From NCBI RefSeq assembly GCF_001050375.1, contig NZ_KQ130492.1, forward strand, positions 41,795 through 105,794: a stretch of DNA of 64,000 nucleotides, in the 5' to 3' direction. Origin of the DNA: Catenovulum maritimum. GTDB taxonomy: Bacteria > Pseudomonadota > Gammaproteobacteria > Enterobacterales > Alteromonadaceae. The stretch's first letter is position 1. Every line of letters starts with the position of its first letter. The position numbers were made by a program, and so were the translations under genes. This document shows, in pieces, positions 48,034-55,942 of the stretch. The notes below the pieces were generated by a model. That model saw nothing but the letters and a program-made list of their open reading frames with translations. It searched no databases and was not told the DNA's origin.

Positions 48034-48063
48034 AAAATCAGACTAACTTTTGTTACAGTTAAT

Positions 48064-49671
48064 TTAAGCTTTAGCCTCTTGATCTAGGTTGATATCTTGA
48101 AAATCCTTAATCTCGATTAAAGATAGGCTTTCTTTCGCAAAGCCCGTTCCTATCTCTTGATGATAATTAAATACAGAATGCGCACCGTATTCAATTAAAG
48201 CTTCGCCTTCATCTTTATATTGAGAAATCGCAGCTATTTGTCCCTGATATTGGCACATTTTTAACTGTTGGATAACATTTTTCATATCGGGTAGATTCGG
48301 AAGAGCTAACATAATAAGTTTTACTTGGTCTAAATCTACTTGCTCCCAAAATTCAATATCCTCAGCATCCGCTAAGGCAACTGAACGATTCTCTAATTTA
48401 TGCTTTTCAATCCTATCAGAGTCAGCATCGACCCCCCATACTCGACTACCTATCTGTTTGGCTAGCGCATCATAACTACCACTTCCGACTCGTCCCATAC
48501 CAACCACTAAAACCTCAGCGCTAACCGGTAAGTTAGGACAGGTATTGTTGACTGTATCAGCGACTTCATATTTGATAATAGACGGTTTATATTTACCAAA
48601 ATAGTAATGAGCATGTTTGAATATAAAGCTGCTTAAGATAAAAGAAATCGTTACGGATAAAGCAATTGCCACTAACCAGTCAGGTTCCATCCAGTTTTTA
48701 TCCACGCAAATTTTTGCAACTATAAGACCAAATTCACTAAAATTCATTAACGCCATTGCACTTAAAAAGCTGGTTCTGGCTCTTAACTTAAGCTTGGTGA
48801 GGATGGCAAAAAAGATGACAAACTTGATTGGCATAAACAGGATTAATGCAAATGCTAAAGTTAAGGTTTCGTATGTTGGTAGTGCGGTAAAGCCAATCGA
48901 TAAAAAGAAGCCAATTAAGAATAAATCCTTAAAGTTCATTAACGATTTATAAAGTTCGTTTGATTTTACATGTGAGCTGAGCAACATACCGAATAATAAT
49001 GCACCTAAATCACCTTTCAGATTTACTGCGTAAAATAATTCGTAGCCACCTAAAGCAAAGCAAAAACCGATCAGAGGTAATAACTCGCCATGACCTGATT
49101 TGTCTAATAATTTACCTATATAAGGTCTAAGTGGTATGAGTAAAAATAGGGATAGTGCCCAAATGCTAGGTATAGTGCCTAGTGCAGCGACTAAAAATAA
49201 TACGGCCGCGAAATCTTGAATTACGAGAATACCAATAGATATTTTACCGTGACGGGTTTTTAACTCGCCTTTTTCTTCTAGAATTTTGGCGATGCAGACC
49301 GTACTTGAAAAGCTTAAAGCAAAGCCAATTAATGAAGCTGTTTGCCATGAAATATCAAACATACTAAACAGCCCGATAAAACTAATCCCTATGCTTACAG
49401 CGGCAACAAACGCGGTTATTAACACCATAGGGGCGGTAGAACCGACTAATACAACTCTGTCGGTTAGGTCTTTAATTCTAACTTTTAAACCGATTGTGAA
49501 GAGTAATAAAGTTATGCCTAAATCAGCTAAAGTAGCTAAATTCTCTAATGGTGAAATGCCATAAGCGTGCATTGCAAAACCAGCAACTAGATAGCCTATC
49601 ATAGGTGGTAGACCAAATTGCTTGAGTACAAAACCGAAAAGGAAAGTGATGAGGATCCAGTAAAAGTCCAT
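48064..49671 (-). CDS. CPA2-family cation:proton antiporter with a TrkA-N domain
   Basis: A 535-residue inner-membrane transporter of the KefB/YbaL type. About 12 hydrophobic segments fill residues 1-360, including FGLPPMIGYLVAGFAMHAYG and LADLGITLLLFTIGLKVR, then a C-terminal RCK/TrkA-N nucleotide-binding domain (about 385-510) with EVLVVGMGRVGSGSYDAL, the GxGxxG-type site, and WGVDADSDRIEKHK. It exchanges K+ or Na+ for protons; ion choice cannot be read from sequence. It lies downstream of the glycoside hydrolase gene on the same strand but 175 bases away with a hairpin between. Confidence 0.87.
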   Translation of the reverse strand: MDFYWILITFLFGFVLKQFGLPPMIGYLVAGFAMHAYGISPLENLATLADLGITLLLFTIGLKVRIKDLTDRVVLVGSTAPMVLITAFVAAVSIGISFIGLFSMFDISWQTASLIGFALSFSSTVCIAKILEEKGELKTRHGKISIGILVIQDFAAVLFLVAALGTIPSIWALSLFLLIPLRPYIGKLLDKSGHGELLPLIGFCFALGGYELFYAVNLKGDLGALLFGMLLSSHVKSNELYKSLMNFKDLFLIGFFLSIGFTALPTYETLTLAFALILFMPIKFVIFFAILTKLKLRARTSFLSAMALMNFSEFGLIVAKICVDKNWMEPDWLVAIALSVTISFILSSFIFKHAHYYFGKYKPSIIKYEVADTVNNTCPNLPVSAEVLVVGMGRVGSGSYDALAKQIGSRVWGVDADSDRIEKHKLENRSVALADAEDIEFWEQVDLDQVKLIMLALPNLPDMKNVIQQLKMCQYQGQIAAISQYKDEGEALIEYGAHSVFNYHQEIGTGFAKESLSLIEIKDFQDINLDQEAKA

Positions 49672-49785
49672 GTTTTTCTTAAATAAGTAAAATCTGGCTT
49701 TATATTAAAACACTTAGCTTTAGCTGTTAACTCTATTCTTAGGTTTATTTTGAAAAATTAGTTTAATTTACTATTAGCAAGCGAA

Positions 49786-49831
49786 GTGCCTAACTCATAG
49801 CTTGTAAAACACTATGAGTTAGGTTCAGTGC
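49786..49831 (-). terminator. Terminator-like hairpin after the glycoside hydrolase gene
   Basis: A perfect 12-bp stem CCTAACTCATAG/CTATGAGTTAGG at 49789-49800 and 49812-49823, with AAGTG and CACTT matches outside. It follows the hydrolase stop by about 20 bases on the minus strand. No T-run follows, so termination is uncertain. Confidence 0.5.
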
Positions 49832-49846
49832 ACTTTTAATGAACCA

Positions 49847-51934
49847 TTAATTCTCAATTAATTTAAATTGTTGATTGTCAGAGTTGCTGCAACCCCATTG
49901 ATGGATATTTGCCCCGTTATCTTGGCTATTCGCTGAAACATCAACACACTTATCGCTGAGTTTATTACGAATAATGTAATAACCATTGTTTTGCGCTTCA
50001 AACTTAAATAGCTGGTTATCATTTCCTGAATAGCCCCACTGATGTATATTGCCACCATTTTGAGTAGAGAAAGAAGCGACATCTAATGCTTTGCCGCTTA
50101 ATGTATTAATGAGTTTGTACCACTCTCCACTGATCTGAGTTACTTGCCATTGTTTTTGTGTGCCTTGTTGACCAGACCATTGTTGAATGTTGCCCCCGTT
50201 GTCTGTGTTAAAACCTGCAACTTCAATATATTTACCACTATGTTTAGCTTCAATATAATAAGTACCATTTACAACACCAGTATTACCAGTATCGTCTGTT
50301 GAACTTATATTTAAATAAGCTGAATTGATTAAATTGTTTCCTTCAAATAGTGAGTTATTTGAACGGTCTGAATTCGTTAAGTAATTACCGTTGATTTTTA
50401 TATTGTGTAAATCAATATTTTTAACTTCAAAAGCGCCATCGGATTGAACTAAATTGGCTTCTTTAACATTGCCATAAATGGTTAAGTTACTGATACTAAC
50501 ATTGCGTACACCTGCATTGTAGGATTGAGCTGACCAGTTAGGAGATTCATGGCGTCTACTACTTGGTTTTAGGTTTAAAATAGCAATAGGATCGCCCCAA
50601 ACTTGCATGTTGTCGATAGAAATACCTGTACACTCTTGAGTATCACCTAGTTGTGAAGCGACAATACCGTTGTTATTTCCTTTACCTGTCCATTCAGGAT
50701 AAATGACCTTAGTATTGGTTAATTGGATTCCACCGGTATTATATTTACCTACCCAACCAGCAGTGACGATTGCGCCATTATAACTTGGCCATATTAGGTT
50801 GTTGTCACCAGTCATGCCAAATGCGTAGAAGGCATCATCCACTGGGCGGATGAAGTTGTTTTTAACGATAGAATTATCACCAGGTCGCATTCCGTCATTG
50901 TTACCGTGCCAGCCCCAAATTTTAACTCTGTCTATAACAGCATCACTTCCAACAACAATGCCGTGCCACATAAGATCTCCAACAATAATGCCACGAATGT
51001 TGACGTTTTTAGCGCCATTCAAAGAGATGGCTTCTGTCATGGCACCAGAATGAACAAAATCTGGATCATCTGGACGCCAGAAAGGACCTGAATTAGGTGA
51101 GTTAGGATTATTTCTATGTTCTCCCATATAAAGTAAACCACGGCCATAAATTTCGACATTAGGCGCAACATTAAATCCAGTTTGGTTATTTGAATTAACG
51201 CCGGCGATTGAACCTGCAACGACAGCGCCAGGGGCTAACCATACTTTAGCGCCAGATGTAATTCTGATTCCATCATTACCGAAACGGCTAACCACGTTAT
51301 GATAGCCATCTCTGAAAACTATGATATCTGCATTTCTTAGTTGAGTCTGACTCGTACTGGATGAGTAAACTACTTTGTTTGAACCACTTGGCTCGTTTAG
51401 GTCGTTGTTGATAGGATCAGCAAACAACATCATCATATTTTTAACGACAGTATGGCCATTATTCGATTTTTGGTTGTCACTTAGTTTAAAGTTGATAGCA
51501 ACATATTTAGGGTTATTGAGTTTAAATTCTATGGTGTTGTCATTAATTTTCTTAATGGAGCCGTCGGAGTTAATAACCTCAATATTAGATAAATTTGTCG
51601 CTAGGCTACCTGACATATTTTTTTTAATCACTCGGACAGTAATCGCCCCGGCACTAGGATCAAACGAAAAAGCGGAAAAATTAAAGCTTCTCTGCTTGAA
51701 AAGGTTATTTTGAGATGAGGCGATTAATTCATCTTGTGATTCTGTCATAAGTGTTTTAACAGTCATAAAACTACCTGTCGCTTGTTTTACCTTTACTGTG
51801 TAGTAACTTGATGTTTTCAAATAACCTTGATCGCTAGGCCAGTTGGGGATGATAACCTGAGCGTTTAATTGTGTTATCGCAAGAGATAGCACAACAAGAC
51901 ACAAGATGTAAGCATGTTTGAAATAGTTAACCAT
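49847..51934 (-). CDS. Secreted beta-helix glycoside hydrolase (GH49-like) with C-terminal ricin-type domain
   Basis: A 695-residue exported protein (signal peptide about 1-25, ends LNAQ). Residues about 30-190 look like a beta-sandwich; residues about 200-545 form a right-handed parallel beta-helix with NVNIRGIIVGDLMWHGIVVG, WGWHGNNDGMRPGDNSIVKN and FIRPVDDAFYAFG. NDG and DDA aspartates resemble the catalytic Asp pattern of GH49 and GH28-like enzymes. The C-terminus (about 555-695) has three ricin-type repeats, each with a GGNIxQW or GANIHQW motif, a CBM13-like carbohydrate-binding domain. It probably degrades an algal or microbial polysaccharide; the exact substrate and GH family are uncertain. 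It is isolated, with no PUL transport genes. Confidence 0.72.
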   Translation of the reverse strand: MVNYFKHAYILCLVVLSLAITQLNAQVIIPNWPSDQGYLKTSSYYTVKVKQATGSFMTVKTLMTESQDELIASSQNNLFKQRSFNFSAFSFDPSAGAITVRVIKKNMSGSLATNLSNIEVINSDGSIKKINDNTIEFKLNNPKYVAINFKLSDNQKSNNGHTVVKNMMMLFADPINNDLNEPSGSNKVVYSSSTSQTQLRNADIIVFRDGYHNVVSRFGNDGIRITSGAKVWLAPGAVVAGSIAGVNSNNQTGFNVAPNVEIYGRGLLYMGEHRNNPNSPNSGPFWRPDDPDFVHSGAMTEAISLNGAKNVNIRGIIVGDLMWHGIVVGSDAVIDRVKIWGWHGNNDGMRPGDNSIVKNNFIRPVDDAFYAFGMTGDNNLIWPSYNGAIVTAGWVGKYNTGGIQLTNTKVIYPEWTGKGNNNGIVASQLGDTQECTGISIDNMQVWGDPIAILNLKPSSRRHESPNWSAQSYNAGVRNVSISNLTIYGNVKEANLVQSDGAFEVKNIDLHNIKINGNYLTNSDRSNNSLFEGNNLINSAYLNISSTDDTGNTGVVNGTYYIEAKHSGKYIEVAGFNTDNGGNIQQWSGQQGTQKQWQVTQISGEWYKLINTLSGKALDVASFSTQNGGNIHQWGYSGNDNQLFKFEAQNNGYYIIRNKLSDKCVDVSANSQDNGANIHQWGCSNSDNQQFKLIEN

Positions 51935-52511
51935 AAATTCCTCATTAGTTAGCTTGAATATAGCTTTATGTTATTAGGTGACTTCAGTGTTAACTGTATG
52001 TTTATTTTATGTAACGCGTGATGACTAGTTGTTCCTAAATGACTGACTTAATGTGTAACGATATTTTCTTTATATTAATCATTAAATTAAGCTATGAATG
52101 ACACCCTTCTTGGTGAATTGCTAATGGCGTTTTTAATAGCTGAGATATTTAAGGTTATTGTAGGTTTAACCCACTACGCTTCATTTCGAGTAAAAACTTG
52201 CCAATAATTGGTTTAGAAATTTTTAGTCATGGATATTTCAATGAGTAAATAGGTACTTAAAGAAGTAATGTTAGATAGTGTATTTCGTCGTGAGTGTTAC
52301 AGCCTGCTTGCTGCAGGTATCAGCCTCTTTATAAGGAAATATGTAGAGTTATGGTCATCAAGTTTCCTTAAAATTTTATAATAGAATTATTAACTGATGG
52401 CGGGAAAATACTAGATTTGGTTAATTATTGCGTGGGTTTTAGAAGTCTTAGCTAAAAACAAAAACGCCAGCATAAAGCTGGCGTTTTAACATTCAAACAA
52501 GCTGAATTAAA
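51935..52511. other. Intergenic region upstream of the glycoside hydrolase gene
   Basis: 577 bases, AT-rich. A terminator for lpdA lies near its right end (52461-52487). A 37-codon frame at 52094-52207 lacks a ribosome binding site and family resemblance, so it is not called. No clear operator or repeat was seen. Confidence 0.5.
52461..52487 (-). terminator. Rho-independent terminator of the pdh operon (after lpdA)
   Basis: AAAACGCCAGC-ATAAA-GCTGGCGTTTT hairpin; on the minus strand the stem is followed by a T-run. It lies 25 bases past the lpdA stop. Confidence 0.88.
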
Positions 52512-53945
52512 TTACTTCTTCTTTTTCGCTTTTGCGTTAGGTAAGTCAGTAATTGAACCTTCAAAAATTTCAGCCGCTAAGCCAACTGATTCATGAAGAG
52601 TAGGGTGAGCATGGATAGTTAATGCGATATCTTCAGCATCTGCGCCCATTTCAATTGCTAAACAAACTTCACCTAATAATTCACCTGCATTGCTACCAAC
52701 CATAGCGCCGCCTAATAATCTTTGATTATCTTTATCAAAGATCATTTTAGTGAAACCATCAGTTGCATTAGATGCGATTGCACGACCAGAAGCCGCCCAA
52801 GGGAATACAGCTACTTCGTAGTTTAAGCCTTGCTCTTTTGCTTCTTTTTCAGTTAAGCCAGCCCATGCAACTTCTGGGTCAGTGTAAGCAATAGATGGAA
52901 TAACTTTTGGTTCGAAGTAATGTTTCTTACCAGCAATAACTTCTGCTGCTACGTGTGCTTCATGTACCGCTTTGTGTGCAAGCATAGGTTGACCAACTAA
53001 GTCACCAATTGCAAAAATATGAGGTACGTTAGTACGTAATTGCTTGTCTACATTGATGAAGCCACGATCTGTTACTTCAACGCCTGCTTTTTCTGCGTCA
53101 ATTAAACCACCGTTTGGTGTACGGCCTACAGCAACTAATACTGCGTCATATTTAACTGGCTCTGCTGGTGCATTTTTGCCTTCAAAACTAACGTAAATAC
53201 CGTCTTCTTTTGCTTCAACAGCAGTTACTTTAGTTTCTAACATTATGTTGTTGAACTTTTTACTAATTGATTTAGTAAAAGTTTTGATAATGTCTTTGTC
53301 AGCAGCTGGGATAAGCTGATCCATAAACTCAACTACGTCGATTTTAGCTTCTAATGCGCTGTATACTGAGCCCATTTCTAAACCGATAATACCACCACCT
53401 AGGATAAGCATGTTACCAGGAACAAATGGCATTTCTAATGCATCTGTTGAATCCCAAACACGTGGATCATCATGTGGAATGAATGGTAATTTAACTGGGC
53501 GAGAACCAGCAGCAATAATTGCGTTGTCAAAGTTTACACTTGTAACTGAACCATCTTCAGCTTCAACTGCAATCGTGTTAGGGCCTGTAAATTTACCGTA
53601 ACCGTTAACAACCTTAACTTTACGCATTTTGGCCATGCCGCCTAAGCCACCAGTTAATTGACTGATTACTTTATTTTTGTGTGCACGTAATTTATCAACA
53701 TCAACTTCAGGTTTACCAAAAGTAACACCTTCATGTTCCATGTTTTGTGCATCTACTAAATGTTTAGCTACGTGTAATAATGCTTTAGAAGGGATACAAC
53801 CTACGTTTAAGCAAACACCACCTAAAGTGCTGTATTTTTCGATTAAAACAACATCTAAACCTAAATCTGCAGCACGGAAAGCTGCTGAATATCCACCAGG
53901 GCCTGAACCTAAAACGACTACCTGAGTTTTAATTTCGTTACTCAT
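52512..53945 (-). CDS. lpdA: Dihydrolipoyl dehydrogenase (E3)
   Basis: A 477-residue flavoenzyme that reoxidises dihydrolipoamide with NAD, shared by the pyruvate and 2-oxoglutarate dehydrogenase complexes. The FAD site is VVLGSGPGGYSAAFRAADLG, the redox disulfide GGVCLNVGCIPSKALL, the NAD site LILGGGIIGLEMGSVY, and the C-terminal His-Glu dyad HAHPTLHESVG. Length is standard. Last gene of pdhR-aceE-aceF-lpdA; a hairpin lies in the gap to aceF. Confidence 0.98.
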   Translation of the reverse strand: MSNEIKTQVVVLGSGPGGYSAAFRAADLGLDVVLIEKYSTLGGVCLNVGCIPSKALLHVAKHLVDAQNMEHEGVTFGKPEVDVDKLRAHKNKVISQLTGGLGGMAKMRKVKVVNGYGKFTGPNTIAVEAEDGSVTSVNFDNAIIAAGSRPVKLPFIPHDDPRVWDSTDALEMPFVPGNMLILGGGIIGLEMGSVYSALEAKIDVVEFMDQLIPAADKDIIKTFTKSISKKFNNIMLETKVTAVEAKEDGIYVSFEGKNAPAEPVKYDAVLVAVGRTPNGGLIDAEKAGVEVTDRGFINVDKQLRTNVPHIFAIGDLVGQPMLAHKAVHEAHVAAEVIAGKKHYFEPKVIPSIAYTDPEVAWAGLTEKEAKEQGLNYEVAVFPWAASGRAIASNATDGFTKMIFDKDNQRLLGGAMVGSNAGELLGEVCLAIEMGADAEDIALTIHAHPTLHESVGLAAEIFEGSITDLPNAKAKKKK

Positions 53946-53964
53946 TTTTATTCCTTAGCTATCA

Positions 53965-53989
53965 AATGCGGACTTTATTAGCCCGCATT
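53965..53989 (-). other. Intercistronic hairpin between aceF and lpdA
   Basis: A seven-bp stem AATGCGG/CCGCATT in the 64-base gap between the two genes. It could alter transcript stability or the ratio of E3 to E1/E2. Confidence 0.4.
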
Positions 53990-54009
53990 GTTCGTTAGGG
54001 CTTAGTTAA

Positions 54010-55926
54010 TTAAAGAACTAAGCGACGAATGTCAGATAAATTTGCTGCTAAATCAACTGAGAATTTAGCGCCTAATGCACCATCGATTACTCTATGGTCA
54101 TACGATAAGCTTAGTGGGCACATAAGTTTAGGCACAAACTCGCTACCATTCCATTTAGGTTTCATTTCAGCTTTAGAAACGCCTAAAATTGCAACTTCTG
54201 GCCAGTTAACTATAGGTGTAAATGCTGTACCACCAATTCCGCCTAAGCTAGAAATCGTGAAACAACCACCCTGCATATCTGCAGATTTTAATTTTCCGTC
54301 ACGCGCTTTTTTGCTGACTTCGATTAACTCGCGAGATAATTCTTCAATACCTTTCTTATCAACATCTTTAATCACAGGTACAACTAAACCATTAGGTGTA
54401 TCTACTGCGATACCTATATTGATGAATTTCTTCAATATTAGGTTTTCACCGTCTGATGATAACGAAGAGTTGAAAGTAGGGAACTTAGCTAAAGATTTAG
54501 CTGCTGCTTTCATAACAAACACAAGTGGCGTGATTTTTAAGCCGCTTTGAATTTTTGCATGGTAAGCATTTTGTTCTTTACGGAAAGATTCAACGTTTGT
54601 GATATCTGCTTCATCAAATTGAGTAACATGTGGAATCGTAACCCAGTTTCTGTGTAAGTTTTTACCTGAGATTTTTTGAATACGAGATAATGGTTGCTCT
54701 TCAATTTCACCAAACTTGCTGAAATCAATTTTTGGCGCTGCAAGTACTTCAAAACCGCCAGTATTTGCATTAGAAGATCCTGCCGCTGCTTTTGGTTTAG
54801 CAAGTTCAGCTTTAACCCAGTTTTGAACATCTTCTTTTAAGATTCTACCTTTACGACCCGTTGCAGGGACTAAAGTTAAATCTACACCAAATTCACGTGC
54901 TACACGACGAACTGAAGGTGAAGCATGTACATTTTTGCTTGGCTTAGCTGGCTCAACTGCTGCTGCAGGTTCAGCTTTAGCTGGAGTTGCTGCCGGAGCA
55001 GGCGCCGCCGCTTGAGCTGGAGCACTTGCTACAGGTGCTGGAGCCGGTGCAGAACCTTGAGTCTCAACAATAACAATCAAGCTACCTTCTGAAACCTTGT
55101 CACCAACCGCAACTTTAATTTCTTTAACTGTACCAGCTACAGGCGCAGGTACGTCCATAGTTGCTTTATCAGTTTCTAAAGTAATTAAGCCGTCTTCTTT
55201 CGCAATTTCATCGCCAACAGCAACTAAAACTTCGATAACATCTACATCAGCATCGCCGCCGATATCAGGCACAAAAATTTCTTTAAGTTCTGATGCTGTC
55301 GCTGCTGCCACAGGTGCAGCTTGTTCAGCTACAGGAGCTGCCGCAGGTGCTGGGCTGTCAGTTGCTTGGCTTTGTGTTTCAAGAATTAAAACTAAAGTAC
55401 CTTCAGATGCTTTATCACCAACTGCTACTTTTAATTCTTTAACTGTTCCAGCTGCAGGACAAGGTACGTCCATAGTTGCTTTATCAGTTTCTAAAGTAAT
55501 TAAGCCGTCTTCAGCTTCAACTGTATCGCCAACTGCAACTAATACTTCGATAATTTCAACATCTGTATCACCACCAATATCTGGTACTGTTACTTCAATT
55601 GTTGAAGTGCTAGTTGCTGCACTTGCCGCTACAGGAGCAGGCGCTTGCGATACAGGCTCAGCTGCTGGCTCCGAAGCAGGTGCTTCAGAGCTTGCATCTT
55701 CAACTGTCACAATTAAAGTACCTTCAGATACTTTATCGCCGACTGCAATTTTAATTTCTTTTACTGTGCCAGCAAATGGTGCTGGAATATCCATTGAAGC
55801 TTTATCGCTTTCAACTGTGATAAGAGAATCTTCAGCTTCTACTGAATCGCCAACCGCGACACAAAGCTCAATTACTTCTACTTCATCACCGCCCACATCA
55901 GGGACTAATACGTCTTTAATTGCCAT
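54010..55926 (-). CDS. aceF: Dihydrolipoyl acetyltransferase (E2), three lipoyl domains
   Basis: A 638-residue core of the pyruvate dehydrogenase complex. It has three lipoyl domains with the modified lysines at about K42 (ESDKASMD), K149 and K254 (ETDKATMD), linked by Ala/Pro-rich arms. The E1/E3-binding domain is about 332-375 ([16 protein letters not shown]), and the catalytic domain carries [12 protein letters not shown] with the active-site His near 611. Lipoyl domains 2 and 3 share a 51-base identical DNA stretch. The start is 16 bases after the aceE stop. Confidence 0.98.
   Translation of the reverse strand: MAIKDVLVPDVGGDEVEVIELCVAVGDSVEAEDSLITVESDKASMDIPAPFAGTVKEIKIAVGDKVSEGTLIVTVEDASSEAPASEPAAEPVSQAPAPVAASAATSTSTIEVTVPDIGGDTDVEIIEVLVAVGDTVEAEDGLITLETDKATMDVPCPAAGTVKELKVAVGDKASEGTLVLILETQSQATDSPAPAAAPVAEQAAPVAAATASELKEIFVPDIGGDADVDVIEVLVAVGDEIAKEDGLITLETDKATMDVPAPVAGTVKEIKVAVGDKVSEGSLIVIVETQGSAPAPAPVASAPAQAAAPAPAATPAKAEPAAAVEPAKPSKNVHASPSVRRVAREFGVDLTLVPATGRKGRILKEDVQNWVKAELAKPKAAAGSSNANTGGFEVLAAPKIDFSKFGEIEEQPLSRIQKISGKNLHRNWVTIPHVTQFDEADITNVESFRKEQNAYHAKIQSGLKITPLVFVMKAAAKSLAKFPTFNSSLSSDGENLILKKFINIGIAVDTPNGLVVPVIKDVDKKGIEELSRELIEVSKKARDGKLKSADMQGGCFTISSLGGIGGTAFTPIVNWPEVAILGVSKAEMKPKWNGSEFVPKLMCPLSLSYDHRVIDGALGAKFSVDLAANLSDIRRLVL
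55147..55512 (-). repeat. 51-base direct repeat within aceF (lipoyl domains 2 and 3)
   Basis: Positions 55147-55197 and 55462-55512 are identical over 51 bases; the spacing of 315 bases equals the 105-residue distance between lipoyl lysines 149 and 254. Identity at third codon positions points to recent duplication or conversion. Confidence 0.85.
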
Positions 55927-55942
55927 CTATCCTATCCCCTAA

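Noticed and set aside
52094-52207. 37-codon frame upstream of the glycoside hydrolase
   Set aside because: No ribosome binding site, no partner and no known family.
54029-55942. Long plus-strand frames opposite aceF
   Set aside because: Antisense shadows caused by the Ala/Pro-rich, repetitive lipoyl coding sequence.
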